Shown: positions 26,885 through 35,695, counted from the stretch's first letter. The stretch is 64,000 nt of DNA from Paenibacillus sp. FSL K6-1330 (GCF_037976825.1 NZ_CP150269.1:4415501-4479500), one strand, 5' to 3'. Translations and numbers: made by a program. The notes: generated by a model from the sequence alone, not told the origin.

Positions 26885-26916
26885 CCAGCTTTGGCAAGTA
26901 TTCTTTTCATTTATAA

Positions 26917-27552
26917 CTATTCATTCCTGGTCACTTTGGGCAGCTTCTTGGCTTTCTCGCGTTTAACACGACTCCACACCAGCAGAACGAGAAATGAACT
27001 ACCCAGGCAGACAAAGATCACTTTCAAATAATGCTCAACCACATTCAGAATGTACTGCCACTGTTCGCCGAATATAAAGCCTATGCTGAAAAAGACCAGC
27101 ACCCATGAGGCTACCCCCGTGTACCCATATAGCCACACCGTTCGATAGGGAACCCGAATCATGCCGATAAAATACCCGATAAATTGCCTGACCCCGGGTA
27201 TGAAAAAACAAATAATGAGCAGCTTATTTCCATACTTGTTGTAATAGGCCTGCGTTTTCTCTACAAGGGACGGCTTAATAAACAGCCATTTTCCATAGCG
27301 CTCTATAAGCGGCATCCCCAGCTTGTATCCCAGGATATAGGTAATGGTTAGCCCCATAGCCGCTCCCATAAAAGCAGAGCCAACGGCAGGAACCATATCG
27401 ATGATTCCTTTATAGGTCAAAAACCCGGTATAGGTTAAGGTACTATTTCCAGGAGGAATTGGAAGAGCAATAAAATCAAGGGGAAGCCCAATCAATAACA
27501 CCAGGTAGCCGTATTGTTCAAACAACTGCTCAACCAATTCAAACAAATTCAT
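26917..27552 (-). CDS. DedA family membrane protein (lipid-carrier flippase type)
   Basis: 211 residues with several membrane spans and the VTT/DedA core: GLPLDFIALPIPPGNS near the N-terminus, YKLGMPLIERYGKWLFIKPSL, and FIPGVRQFIGYFIGMIRVPYRTVWLYGYTGVASW, where the conserved F/RxxxPGxR and G(Q) positions lie. DedA proteins are now linked to transport of undecaprenyl phosphate and other lipids back across the membrane. It is the last gene of a four-gene operon with a glycosyltransferase, a PAP2 phosphatase and a second VTT protein. Confidence 0.92.
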   Translation of the reverse strand: MNLFELVEQLFEQYGYLVLLIGLPLDFIALPIPPGNSTLTYTGFLTYKGIIDMVPAVGSAFMGAAMGLTITYILGYKLGMPLIERYGKWLFIKPSLVEKTQAYYNKYGNKLLIICFFIPGVRQFIGYFIGMIRVPYRTVWLYGYTGVASWVLVFFSIGFIFGEQWQYILNVVEHYLKVIFVCLGSSFLVLLVWSRVKREKAKKLPKVTRNE

Positions 27553-27570
27553 GGGGAAAACTCCTTCATC

Positions 27571-28812
27571 TTACCGATAACTGTCATAGTAGTGTTGTAG
27601 AGCATCATTTACATAAACTTCTTTGTTCAGCACCTCGTAGGGCACCGGATTCATATTTTCAGACCATTCACGAGAATGGCGCTGATTCTGTTGAATATCC
27701 ATCAATCTTGTGAGGACTGATAAAGCCGAATTTTTATGCGTGTTAATGGCCGCTCTTCGCTTCATTTCTTGCAATAAGGGCGGACTTGTAATTAATGTTA
27801 GCAATTGGTGCTGCAGTTCACCCGCCATGGCTTGCCGTGCCACGCCTATTCCAACCAGGTAGTCCGCATTATCCTGTTCTTGGCCTGGCAAGGGTTTCAC
27901 TAACAGCATCGGCCGTTCCATCGTTAATGCCTCGGAAATCGTGAGGCCTCCCGGCTTTGTAATCATTAGGTCCGCTATCGCCATCAACTCATGCATACGA
28001 TCTACGTAACCCATGACCGTGATTTGCGGATGCTCTGAAAACTCTTCCAGCAGTGATTGATATAATTTCATATTGCGGCCGCACACGACCATAAACCGAA
28101 CACCCTGCGGGTATGCCCTTGATTTCAAGAGTTCGATTATTTCTTTATCGATCATCCCTTCTCCACCGCCCATAATCAGTACGACCTGTTCGGATGGACA
28201 CAAGCCGTAATAGGCTCGGAGCCGTTCCGGATCGACAGGTTGACTATACAGCGGATTAACGGGTATGCCGGTCACAGAGATCTTTTCGCTTGGCACGCCT
28301 TTGCGCTCCAATGCAACCTGTACCACATCGGAACCAACCATGTAATAATCCGTATGAGAGTGTATCCAGTAGCTGTGATCCGTATGGTCCGTCATGACGG
28401 TTGCCGTCGGCACATTTGTGAAACCCATCGCTTTCAGCAGAGACATCCCCGCTGCTGCCGGCGGAAAGGTACTGACCACGACAGCCGGATTTTCCGTTTC
28501 CAGCATCGTGCTGAGCCTGTGAAGACTGAAGGTACTAAAGCGTTTCAGCATCTGGATGAGGGTGTTTTCCTCGCGCGTTTTCTGGAATAAGTATCCATAA
28601 AAGGATGGAAAGTGCTTCATCCATTGCACAAAGAAAAACTGACCAGCCACATGCAGACGTGGATGAGTTAACTCCATGTAATCAATGACTTTCACGCGCA
28701 GATGAGGGTAGTTTCTTTTTGCTGATTCCACAATGGCCTTTGATGCCTGGTTGTGACCCTCTCCCAGACTTCCGGTTAATATGATGATTTTTTGCTCATA
28801 TATGGATCTCAT
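27571..28812 (-). CDS. UgtP/MGDG-synthase-like glycosyltransferase
   Basis: 413 residues, GT28/GT-B fold. N-terminal KIIILTGSLGEGHNQASKAI is the MGDG-synthase motif (GxGHxxAA), with FPPAAAGMSL and TDHTDHSYWIH in the acceptor domain. The C-terminal domain has VLIMGGGEGMID, ADLMITKPGGLTISEAL and PGQEQDNA, which bind the nucleotide sugar. Relatives transfer glucose or galactose to diacylglycerol, giving glycolipids and anchors for lipoteichoic acid. The C-terminal extension (RHSREWSENMNPVPYEVLNKEV...) is longer than in UgtP. Its exact acceptor is unknown. Confidence 0.9.
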   Translation of the reverse strand: MRSIYEQKIIILTGSLGEGHNQASKAIVESAKRNYPHLRVKVIDYMELTHPRLHVAGQFFFVQWMKHFPSFYGYLFQKTREENTLIQMLKRFSTFSLHRLSTMLETENPAVVVSTFPPAAAGMSLLKAMGFTNVPTATVMTDHTDHSYWIHSHTDYYMVGSDVVQVALERKGVPSEKISVTGIPVNPLYSQPVDPERLRAYYGLCPSEQVVLIMGGGEGMIDKEIIELLKSRAYPQGVRFMVVCGRNMKLYQSLLEEFSEHPQITVMGYVDRMHELMAIADLMITKPGGLTISEALTMERPMLLVKPLPGQEQDNADYLVGIGVARQAMAGELQHQLLTLITSPPLLQEMKRRAAINTHKNSALSVLTRLMDIQQNQRHSREWSENMNPVPYEVLNKEVYVNDALQHYYDSYR

Positions 28813-28834
28813 GAATATTACTCCTTATCTAACG

Positions 28835-29371
28835 TTATGTGATTCCAATGACATGCATCAGGTAAACGACCAGCCATCCAGAACCGAATCCAATCAGACT
28901 GCCTGCCAGGCAATCAGTTGGGTAATGATATCCCCAATATATACGGGATAGACCGACCAGCGCAGCCAGGATAATTAGCAGTATCGTAGGCAGCGGAGAT
29001 ACCAGAAACAACAATGGTGTTATGACGGCAAAGATCGCCGTGGTGTGTCCTGACGGGAAGGAATAGTCCTTCAATGGAAAATTTCCAATCTTCACCTGCT
29101 CTAGAACCCGAAACGGACGATCTCTTCTGACGATCTTCTTGATGAGGACAACAATCAGATGGCTAACGGTTAAGGCAATGGCACTCTGATATGCCGTTAT
29201 GTCCCATGCTTCAAATGCAGCCCAGGCGATGAGCAGTGCGCTCAGAATCGTAAAGGTGGCTCCACCGAGATGGGTAATGCTGCCGAACAGCCGATCAAAG
29301 GCTCTGTTGCTGATCGTCTGGTTGCACCAGACAAATATCCGGTGATCAAATCTTCGTAATCGCTCGATCAT
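28835..29371 (-). CDS. PAP2-family membrane phosphatase (BcrC-like)
   Basis: 178 residues, five or six spans. The three catalytic motifs are present: KKIVRRDRPF, PSGHTT and SRIYWGYHYPTD. Such enzymes remove phosphate from undecaprenyl diphosphate or phosphatidate. The start is adjacent to the upstream stop (TGAATG), so translation is coupled. In this operon it could generate undecaprenyl phosphate for the flanking VTT/DedA proteins; this is inference. Confidence 0.93.
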   Translation of the reverse strand: MIERLRRFDHRIFVWCNQTISNRAFDRLFGSITHLGGATFTILSALLIAWAAFEAWDITAYQSAIALTVSHLIVVLIKKIVRRDRPFRVLEQVKIGNFPLKDYSFPSGHTTAIFAVITPLLFLVSPLPTILLIILAALVGLSRIYWGYHYPTDCLAGSLIGFGSGWLVVYLMHVIGIT

Positions 29372-29989
29372 TCATTCTTCACCTGCCGTTACATCAACTG
29401 AATCTTTTGAACCCTGCACGACAGGGATTTCCGAACGTTTTTTCCTGCGTTTCTTGATAAAATGAACCGTCAGCCAAATTCCTCCAATCAGAGCACCTAC
29501 GGACATCAAAATAATCGTAAGCACGCTGTCCACCATATTCTCTGCAGCACGGCCATATACGTAGAAGAGCACACCTACGGTATAGAACTTCACGGCGCGT
29601 CCGATCGCTGCGTAGGTGAGAAGTTTCCATAAGGGATAGCTCATGCAGCCGGATAGAATGGTGAAGATTTTAAAAGGAATCGGTGTAAACGCACCGACAA
29701 GAATTGCGGCTTCGCCATGCTTGGTAAACAAGGCGGTGGCGGAATCGTGCCATTTTTTCTTCATGACCTTGGTTAAGACCAAATTTCCGGAAGCCTTGCC
29801 AATTCCATAACCGATCGGCGTTCCGATCAAGCAGCCGACAAATCCGATCGAGGCGAGCCAGATCGCTCGGTCCGGACTCAATGCACTTAAAGACAATTGC
29901 GAGAAAAGTGCCGGAATCGGAAAAATAATCGCATCGATCATGGCATGAATAAATAATCCGATATCGCCTAAATTACGTAAAAAATCCAT
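29372..29989 (-). CDS. VTT-domain (YqaA-type) membrane protein
   Basis: 205 residues. The SNARE-associated/VTT core is visible: FVGCLIGTPIGYGIGKASG, then FTPIPFKIFTILSGCMSYPLWKLLTYAAIGRAVKF with the FxPxPxK pattern of the YqaA subgroup. The tail is basic and cytoplasmic (KKRRKKRS). First gene of the operon. With the DedA protein at its other end, the operon encodes two different VTT-fold proteins, which is unusual. Confidence 0.9.
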   Translation of the reverse strand: MDFLRNLGDIGLFIHAMIDAIIFPIPALFSQLSLSALSPDRAIWLASIGFVGCLIGTPIGYGIGKASGNLVLTKVMKKKWHDSATALFTKHGEAAILVGAFTPIPFKIFTILSGCMSYPLWKLLTYAAIGRAVKFYTVGVLFYVYGRAAENMVDSVLTIILMSVGALIGGIWLTVHFIKKRRKKRSEIPVVQGSKDSVDVTAGEE

Positions 29990-30321
29990 CAGGTCTTGTC
30001 TCCTCTGCTAGACTACACACTGGGCAATCCCTATACTGTGCGATATCGTGGGTCAAATTTATATCCGAAATCATCCGTTCACATTCCTCTCACATATCAT
30101 GTTAATGTAAGAATATCATGATTGAAGAAAGATGACTTCCGTCTTCAGACGATAATCAACCTAGACTTAGGTCTAGATACTAATAGTAGATATAATATAG
30201 TAGATATAGTATAAACGAGTTTTATGATCAATAAGTTGAGTTTATAACCATTTGGACCATAAACAAAAAAAACAGCTTAGCCGCAATATGCGGCCAAACT
30301 GCCAAGCTCTAAGACCATGAA
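29990..30321. other. Intergenic region with palindrome and terminator
   Basis: No gene is seen. On the minus strand the leader of the VTT operon occupies the left part. A palindrome CTAGAC-TTAG-GTCTAG lies near 30160-30175, followed by A/T-rich TATAAT-like stretches (30190-30215). At the right, AGCTTAGCCGC...GCGGC...AAGCT (30274-30308) with a T-run on the minus strand ends the HAD gene. Confidence 0.5.
30264..30308 (-). terminator. Terminator of the HAD phosphatase gene
   Basis: Minus strand AGCTT (30308-30304) and AAGCT (30278-30274) enclose GGCCGCATATTGCGGC, a nested stem, followed by TTTTTTTTG. Confidence 0.75.
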
Positions 30322-30969
30322 CTATTCAAATTGACAAATTTGCGCGACCTCTCGGACCGAGTTCACCACATGATCGGCCTGCGATAAGTCCTGATTCCCC
30401 GAGTTCGGGTTCACGAAGCCTATGCAATTCATTCCAGCCGCCTTCGCTGCAGCAACGCCATGCCTTGCATCCTCAAGCACCATGCAATGCTCTGGATTCA
30501 CTCCGAGCAATTCAGCCGCCTTAAGATACACATCCGGTGCCGGCTTCCCTTTCTCCACTTCTTCACCGCTCACAACGCATTCAAACTGATCCAAGAGATC
30601 GAACTTACGCAAGACGGCCGATATAAATACTGGTGGCGATGATGATGCAATAGCTGCCGGTATGTTACGTGCTTTAAGCTCCGCAAGGAGCTCCCGAATG
30701 CCATCTATAGGCTCCATTTCCCGTGAGGTGAGTATTTCAATTTTATTGGACAATTGGTATTCAATGATTTCCGAAACGGATTGAGCAAGCTGATGTTCAT
30801 CTTTAATGGCTGCCCACATCTCCGGATTGGTCATGCCTACATACTTCTCCAGCTGTTCATGGGTTATCGCCGATCCGTAGTCGTTCATCACCTGAATATC
30901 GACTTCAAAGTGAAGCGGTTCACTGTCAATAATGACCCCATCCATGTCAAAAATAAATGCCTGTATCAT
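30322..30969 (-). CDS. HAD hydrolase, beta-phosphoglucomutase-like
   Basis: 215 residues. Motif I FIFDMDGVIIDSEP with nucleophile D and general acid D; motif II in IASSS; motif III/IV in KGKPAPDVYLKAAELLG and VLEDARHGVAAAKAAGM. The four-helix cap fits the YcjU/PgmB subgroup, which dephosphorylates or isomerises sugar phosphates. ATG at 30969 is chosen because AAAGGAG then lies at a proper distance. Single gene. Confidence 0.92.
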   Translation of the reverse strand: MIQAFIFDMDGVIIDSEPLHFEVDIQVMNDYGSAITHEQLEKYVGMTNPEMWAAIKDEHQLAQSVSEIIEYQLSNKIEILTSREMEPIDGIRELLAELKARNIPAAIASSSPPVFISAVLRKFDLLDQFECVVSGEEVEKGKPAPDVYLKAAELLGVNPEHCMVLEDARHGVAAAKAAGMNCIGFVNPNSGNQDLSQADHVVNSVREVAQICQFE

Positions 30970-31000
30970 GTTCATGCTCCTTTGTTGATATGTATTTTAG

Positions 31001-31117
31001 TTAACGCCAGATAATATCGAGTAACGTTCCCAGCACTCCGGTTTTATGGCCTCTGAGCACATCGGGATTGAATACTTCGACGAAACCGCATCGGGTACAG
31101 GATACAACAAGATCACT
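31001..31117 (-). pseudogene. C-terminal remnant of a DUF2082-type Zn-ribbon gene
   Basis: A frame of 39 codons ending at 31001 reads SDLVVSCTRCGFVEVFNPDVLRG and ends GTLLDIIWR. This is the second half of the DUF2082 nucleic-acid-binding zinc ribbon (CxxC, then YxEx, then a GxxLDxx end) that I know as a complete protein of about 70 residues. The first CxxC half is missing. The frame runs without a start into the antisense of the neighbouring pyrimidine nucleotidase gene (31113). It is a 5'-truncated remnant, joined abruptly to the next gene. Confidence 0.7.
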
Positions 31118-31811
31118 CAGATGAAATAATATCGTGCAGTTCCATAAGGGAATGGATCTCATACTTAGGTTGAATGGATGTCGGGTTTGGCTTGCGCAGT
31201 GGGTTATACCAGCAGGTATCAATCCCGTAATGGATGCCTCCTTGTATATCGGAAGTTAACGAATCGCCGACGATGAGAACTTCCTTCTTGTCGGGATGAT
31301 TCAACTTATCGAATGCATAATCGAATATGCCTTCGTGGGGCTTCTGGGACCCAGCATCCTCCGAAACAATGATGCATTCAAAGGAATCGCATAACGGAGA
31401 CCGGCTAATTCGGTTAAACTGCACTTCCTTGATTCCGTTCGTGATGATAGCCATTCGTTGGCCGCGTTCGGCCAGTTGACTGCACAGCTCTTCTGCCCCT
31501 TCCATCAGAAAGGAGCCTTGCCCTAGATATTTTATGTATATATCGCTAAAGGCATTGGCATCCAAGGCGCACTTGATGTTGTGTTCTGCCAACAGCCGGT
31601 CAAACCTGGCCGTACGCAAGTCACTTTGTGTAACCTTCCCCTCCTCGAAATCACGCCACAACTGCTGGTTAATGCGTCTGTATCTGTCTACGATGGCATC
31701 CGTGCACTCCTGATCAATCTCGCCAAAAACGCCGGACAACGCAAAAGCCTCCGATTTGGCATAGTCGTATAATGTTTCATCTGCATCAAATAAAATAACG
31801 TTGTAACGCAC
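31113..31811 (-). CDS. YjjG/YfnB-type pyrimidine nucleotidase (HAD)
   Basis: 232 residues from the GTG at 31811 (AAGGAGGG six bases upstream; product starts VRYNVILFDADETLYDY). HAD motif I FDADETL, motif II ITNGI, lysine and acidic loop in QKPHEGIFDYAF and GDSLTSDIQGG. Members remove phosphate from noncanonical pyrimidine nucleotides such as 5-halo-UMP and so protect the nucleotide pool. The gene's 3' end overlaps the truncated DUF2082 remnant by 5 bp, so an insertion or deletion joined them. Confidence 0.9.
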   Translation of the reverse strand: MRYNVILFDADETLYDYAKSEAFALSGVFGEIDQECTDAIVDRYRRINQQLWRDFEEGKVTQSDLRTARFDRLLAEHNIKCALDANAFSDIYIKYLGQGSFLMEGAEELCSQLAERGQRMAIITNGIKEVQFNRISRSPLCDSFECIIVSEDAGSQKPHEGIFDYAFDKLNHPDKKEVLIVGDSLTSDIQGGIHYGIDTCWYNPLRKPNPTSIQPKYEIHSLMELHDIISSE

Positions 31812-31897
31812 GGCTGCCCTCCTTCTCATGCTGCTTAACTTCAACGATTACCCTTCTGCTACCCAGCATATCATTTTATTCATTCTGACTCATCAAA

Positions 31898-32146
31898 TCA
31901 ATGCCCGGATGTCGAAGTTAATTTGGATTGTTGGTTCAATTCCTTAATCCTTTGCCTTTGTAGATGATCTAGACGATTTCTGTTACTCTTCACCAACTCT
32001 GTCAGACGCATGAAAATTAACAATAATATCGTAATGATTACACCTGCTGAGAACACCATCATTGCCCATTCGCCCACGCCCAAGAGCGTGATCAAAAGCA
32101 ATTCCGTCACAATAAAGATTCCCGCTTCAAGGGCTAGCTGTTTCAT
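31898..32146 (-). CDS. Small two-span membrane protein of unknown function
   Basis: 82 residues. Two hydrophobic helices (about 10-25 and 28-48, ending in FMRLTEL) are followed by a basic, glutamine-rich cytoplasmic tail (RNRLDHLQRQRIKELNQQ). Good ribosome binding site (GGGAGG). It starts 10 bp after the stop of the GNAT gene upstream and belongs to that operon. No homology recognised. Confidence 0.75.
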   Translation of the reverse strand: MKQLALEAGIFIVTELLLITLLGVGEWAMMVFSAGVIITILLLIFMRLTELVKSNRNRLDHLQRQRIKELNQQSKLTSTSGH

Positions 32147-32155
32147 ATGGCCTCC

Positions 32156-32737
32156 CTAATTCTCATCGCATAAATTATAGTGATGATACCGTTCCTGCTC
32201 AAGTTCGATCTCGCCGATATAGGTAAACCCGCATTTTTGGATCACTTTATTGGAGGCATGATTATGAACGACGGCTAAAGCGCTTAGCTCGCGCTCGCTT
32301 GTATTCCGGAACAAGAACTGGATTAATGCCCGTACAGCTTGCGTAGTATATCCCTTATTATAATGCTGATTCGAGATTCCGTACATAATCTCTCGATTGG
32401 GCTGAGGCAGCTCTTCCTTAGGACCTGTATTGCACCAGCCGATACATTCGCCTGTTTCTTTTAAGACCATGGCTAGCCGCAGACGCAGCTTCCCCACGTC
32501 CCCGCCGTCATGAACGGTCTGCAAGAACTGCCGATTCTCCACAATTTCATAGTTGATTAACCATTCGAGCCGCTGTTCCCTGGGTACATCCCAACCGGGC
32601 AGGAACTGTCTGATCTCAGGTTCGTGCGTGATCTTAAAGATCGCATCAAGGTCTTCCACCATATATTCCCTGAGCAGGATGTCCTCACATTCAATTGTGA
32701 AGGGCATTCCTGGGGAATGGATACTTGTCTTGTTCAA
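32156..32737 (-). CDS. GNAT acetyltransferase
   Basis: 193 residues, TTG start with GCAGGAGG upstream. N-terminal ECEDILLREYMVEDLDAIFKIT is RimJ-like; NREIMYGISNQHYNKGYTTQAVRALIQFLF carries the acetyl-CoA loop; VVHNHASNKVIQKCGFTYIGEIELE is the usual C-terminal block. Acceptor unknown. Confidence 0.9.
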   Translation of the reverse strand: MNKTSIHSPGMPFTIECEDILLREYMVEDLDAIFKITHEPEIRQFLPGWDVPREQRLEWLINYEIVENRQFLQTVHDGGDVGKLRLRLAMVLKETGECIGWCNTGPKEELPQPNREIMYGISNQHYNKGYTTQAVRALIQFLFRNTSERELSALAVVHNHASNKVIQKCGFTYIGEIELEQERYHHYNLCDEN

Positions 32738-32765
32738 TATAGTCCTCCTGCATTCATTCGCTCGC

Positions 32766-33422
32766 TCATTTTCCCTGGCCCATGACGAGGGCTATTAACT
32801 GATCGGGCCGAGTATAAATATCATCAGGTTCAACGCTAAATTCTACGTTCTGTACGGTATCAAACCAATGCGCTCCAATGGTGAGCACCTGGGCTGATTT
32901 GCCTGCCGCTATATCGGCATCGCTGTCGCCGACAAAAACCACGTCCGATGTACTCAGACCGAGCAATTGAACGGCTTTGAATATCCCTTCCGGGTCCGGC
33001 TTGGAACGTTCAACCTCATCACCCGTGATAGTAGCGGCAAAAAAACCGTCCAGCTCCAGATTTCTAAGACAGATATCCAGGCACCTTCTGCTCTTGCCCG
33101 TAATAATGACCATGGGTATATGTAAATCCCACAACTTCGAGATTAGATTCTGGATCGATTCCGACACCTGTACATGCTTCTGAAAATCCTTCTCAAACAC
33201 TTCGTAATAATATTCTACGGCTTCGTCAACATGGGCTGGGTTCGAGAGATATTTAGTTATAATCTCTTCCTCCGTTGGACCAAAGGTCTCCACGATTTCC
33301 GCATCCGTCAACGTTTTGCCTTCATATTTCAAGAAAACCGCCCGGAACGCTTTAAACGAAAGCGGCAACGTATCTGCTAATGTACCATCAAAATCAAACA
33401 GCACCGCCTGAATGGTGGACAT
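32766..33422 (-). CDS. HAD hydrolase (PpaX/Gph-like phosphatase)
   Basis: 218 residues from MSTIQAVLFDFDGTLADTLPL; the ATG follows GGGGAGCGAGG. HAD motif I DFDGTLADT, motif II ITGKSR, motif III KPDPEGIFKAVQLLG, motif IV GDSDADIAAG. It resembles pyrophosphatase PpaX and phosphoglycolate phosphatase. Substrate unknown. Confidence 0.92.
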   Translation of the reverse strand: MSTIQAVLFDFDGTLADTLPLSFKAFRAVFLKYEGKTLTDAEIVETFGPTEEEIITKYLSNPAHVDEAVEYYYEVFEKDFQKHVQVSESIQNLISKLWDLHIPMVIITGKSRRCLDICLRNLELDGFFAATITGDEVERSKPDPEGIFKAVQLLGLSTSDVVFVGDSDADIAAGKSAQVLTIGAHWFDTVQNVEFSVEPDDIYTRPDQLIALVMGQGK

Positions 33423-33474
33423 ACCTCGCTCCCCTTTCATCCTTTCCTTCAAGAACGACTATACACCATCCCAC

Positions 33475-33954
33475 TCAGACTAAATTCATCCTCATCTGAA
33501 TGGTAATCATCTTCTGATCATCATCTAACGTCGTAATACGGACATCGAAGGGCTCAAATCCAAGCTTATGATAAAAAACCAGCCCTCTGGAGTTGGTATT
33601 ATGGCAGCTAAGAGAAAAGGTTGTCATTCCATATTTCTCTTTGGCTATATCCATCATGGTCTGTAACAGCTTCTGCGCGGCTCCCATTCCCCTATGCGAC
33701 GGAGCAACGATAACATTGCCGAGCAGCAGAGATTGATCAACATCCTCATAAAAATTCGCATAAGCGACAACCTGCCCTGTAGATTCTTCAACAATAACCG
33801 TAGGATCATATCGATTTTCTAGCAAACTCAAGATTTGCTCCGGCGTCCAAGGAAACTCCGATCTGGGACTCACGTAAAACAGCTCCTCCGGCGTTTGAGG
33901 AAAGCTGCATATCGTTGATAAATCCTCGTCTGCCAGCGGCCTATGGGTGTACAT
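33475..33954 (-). CDS. GNAT acetyltransferase
   Basis: 159 residues. Acetyl-CoA loop VIVAPSHRGMGAAQKLLQTMMDIAKEKYG (the QxxGxG/A pattern as HRGMGAA) and SLSCHNTNSRGLVFYHKLGFEPFDV. The start follows AGGAGGAG. It lies 15 bp after the methyltransferase stop on the same strand, so the two are probably co-transcribed. Confidence 0.92.
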   Translation of the reverse strand: MYTHRPLADEDLSTICSFPQTPEELFYVSPRSEFPWTPEQILSLLENRYDPTVIVEESTGQVVAYANFYEDVDQSLLLGNVIVAPSHRGMGAAQKLLQTMMDIAKEKYGMTTFSLSCHNTNSRGLVFYHKLGFEPFDVRITTLDDDQKMITIQMRMNLV

Positions 33955-33969
33955 ATTACAAGCTCCTCC

Positions 33970-34671
33970 TTACTTCATATTTCGTGCAATATACATGCCT
34001 CTTCCAATCAAGCCTTGCGTATCATGCTCCACGTGAAGGCCCGCTTCCTGGAATGCCTTAATCATCTCATCCACGGTAAAGAGCCCCATACGATGCTCCT
34101 CCGTATAATGTTCAATTCCATGCTCGCTTCCAAACAAATACTCGAATTTCATGATCGAAATATTGCCTTCGCGGTCCGAATGGGACATCCTGCTGATATG
34201 GATCCCGCGACGCTCAGTCATGATCGCGTCCACTCTTCCGGCGGTCCAGACATCCGGTGTAAACCACGGCTCAACCAGAATGACACCCTCCTCGTTCAGA
34301 TGCTCCTTAAACTGCGTAAGGGTCTGTACCAATAGATCCAGCGTTTTCACATAACCGATGGAGCTGAACAGACACAGGATCACATCATATTTCCGATCCA
34401 AGTGAAAACGGGTCATGTCGGCAACCGAATAATTTCCCTCAGGATTTTTTGACTTCGCTATCGAGACGAATTCGGGATTTAGATCAATACCATCGATTGC
34501 ATAGAACTGCTTTAAGAACAAAGCATGTTCCGCAGTTCCACAGGCAACATCGAGCATGGTCCGGTAATTCTTGCCCTGTCCTTCAATATATTCCCGGACC
34601 AGGTGCGCCTCCTGCTTATAATCCTTAAGGCTGTAAATTACATCATAATATTTCGACGATAAATCAAACAT
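33970..34671 (-). CDS. SAM-dependent methyltransferase (class I, MT25-type)
   Basis: 233 residues. SSKYYDVIYSLKDYKQEAHLV is the usual N-terminus. Motif I MLDVACGTAEHALFLKQF binds SAM; motif II-like DGIDLNPEFVSIAK; ADMTRFHLDRKYDVILCLFSSIGYV; VEPWFTPDVW. It resembles N- or O-methyltransferases of small molecules such as those near aminosugar or glycopeptide genes. I choose the ATG at 34671; an in-frame ATG seven codons earlier is possible. Acceptor unknown. Confidence 0.9.
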   Translation of the reverse strand: MFDLSSKYYDVIYSLKDYKQEAHLVREYIEGQGKNYRTMLDVACGTAEHALFLKQFYAIDGIDLNPEFVSIAKSKNPEGNYSVADMTRFHLDRKYDVILCLFSSIGYVKTLDLLVQTLTQFKEHLNEEGVILVEPWFTPDVWTAGRVDAIMTERRGIHISRMSHSDREGNISIMKFEYLFGSEHGIEHYTEEHRMGLFTVDEMIKAFQEAGLHVEHDTQGLIGRGMYIARNMK

Positions 34672-34716
34672 GGATTCACCAACTTTCCGCATCGGATAAC
34701 ATCAACTCAAGCCGGG

Positions 34717-34809
34717 TCATCCGTGCCAGGCATCTTCCATGATTATACAACTGTTCATCAGATTGAGTAACCCCTTGTTCACATAAGCAGCGGATTCATC
34801 AATATCCAT
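34717..34809 (-). CDS. Possible 30-residue small protein between GNAT and methyltransferase genes
   Basis: An ATG frame reads MDIDESAAYVNKGLLNLMN and ends SCIIMEDAWHG. It is protein-like (amphipathic helix) and continues in the same frame as the GNAT gene, past that gene's stop (34828) and five further codons. It could be a separate small gene, a readthrough extension or the remnant of a longer fusion. No good ribosome binding site is present. Confidence 0.3.
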   Translation of the reverse strand: MDIDESAAYVNKGLLNLMNSCIIMEDAWHG

Positions 34810-34827
34810 GATTTGGGTCGCATGTGC

Positions 34828-35574
34828 TTACCCTTCGATACGTTTGTGTCTGTACCAATAGGAATAAATCTCTTTGTACTGAAGACGATCATACAATCGG
34901 CTTGCAGCAAGATTACTCTGTACCACCTGTAAATAGCTGCTCGTGGCTCCATTCTTCTTGGCCCACTGCAGTATATGTAACAGTAACTGTTTGCCAAACC
35001 CGCGATTTCGACATGCCGGAGCCGTAACCAGATCATATATTCCTACAAAGCCCTGCTCCAAAGCTCCGATCCCGCATGCTACAGGTTCAGCTTGATCATA
35101 TAGGATGAAGAATCCATACGGTATCACGGAATAGTTAAATAGCTTTCTTTTCACAGCCTTGTTTCTCTCGGAAATTCCGGTAACATCCCCGAGCACATTC
35201 AGCCATTCATTGGTTAGCTTTTCTTCGATCTTAACCTCCTCATGGGATGGAGGCTCAATATCATCCAAGTGATCCAACACTCTAAAGCTGGTAGGATCCT
35301 GTATGGTATATCCCCTGGATTCCAAAATAGGATCGAGTTCCTGCGGATTGAATGGTGTCATTTTAAATATGACGTCAAGCCCGGCCTTTACATATAAACG
35401 CTCACATTGTTCAATCTGGCCATAAAGGTCTATCGAAGGCTCTGTATAGAGAGCATGAATGGAGTTGGATCTCTTGGTATAACCGTCTGCAAATCGTAAC
35501 AGCCATCCATGATGTGTCAAGGTTTGGAGCGCTGGCCAAGCGTTTAAGGTAAGCTCTTCGATTCTCTTATGCAC
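34828..35574 (-). CDS. GNAT acetyltransferase (N-terminal extension type)
   Basis: 248 residues from GTG at 35574, which has TAGGAG eight bases upstream. The N-terminal half (about 1-120) is a divergent GNAT-like or ligand domain; the C-terminal half carries the real acetyl-CoA loop GIYDLVTAPACRNRGFGKQLLLHILQWAKKNG and VQSNLAASRLYDRLQYKEIYSYWYRHK. A two-lobed GNAT of this size resembles the YobR/mycothiol-synthase type. Acceptor unknown. Confidence 0.88.
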   Translation of the reverse strand: MHKRIEELTLNAWPALQTLTHHGWLLRFADGYTKRSNSIHALYTEPSIDLYGQIEQCERLYVKAGLDVIFKMTPFNPQELDPILESRGYTIQDPTSFRVLDHLDDIEPPSHEEVKIEEKLTNEWLNVLGDVTGISERNKAVKRKLFNYSVIPYGFFILYDQAEPVACGIGALEQGFVGIYDLVTAPACRNRGFGKQLLLHILQWAKKNGATSSYLQVVQSNLAASRLYDRLQYKEIYSYWYRHKRIEG

Positions 35575-35695
35575 GTATACCACTCCTACAACATGATAGG
35601 TATAAATATACGATAATACGAATTTTTACTCAATAAATAAAAATGTCTGCTTTCAACCAGAACTTCCACTTGGCTTCGATTGTTCGAATAACCGC

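Noticed and set aside
34731..34746. 16-base match with 62649-62664 (CTTCCATGATTATACA)
   Set aside because: Too short; one such match is expected by chance in a window of this size.
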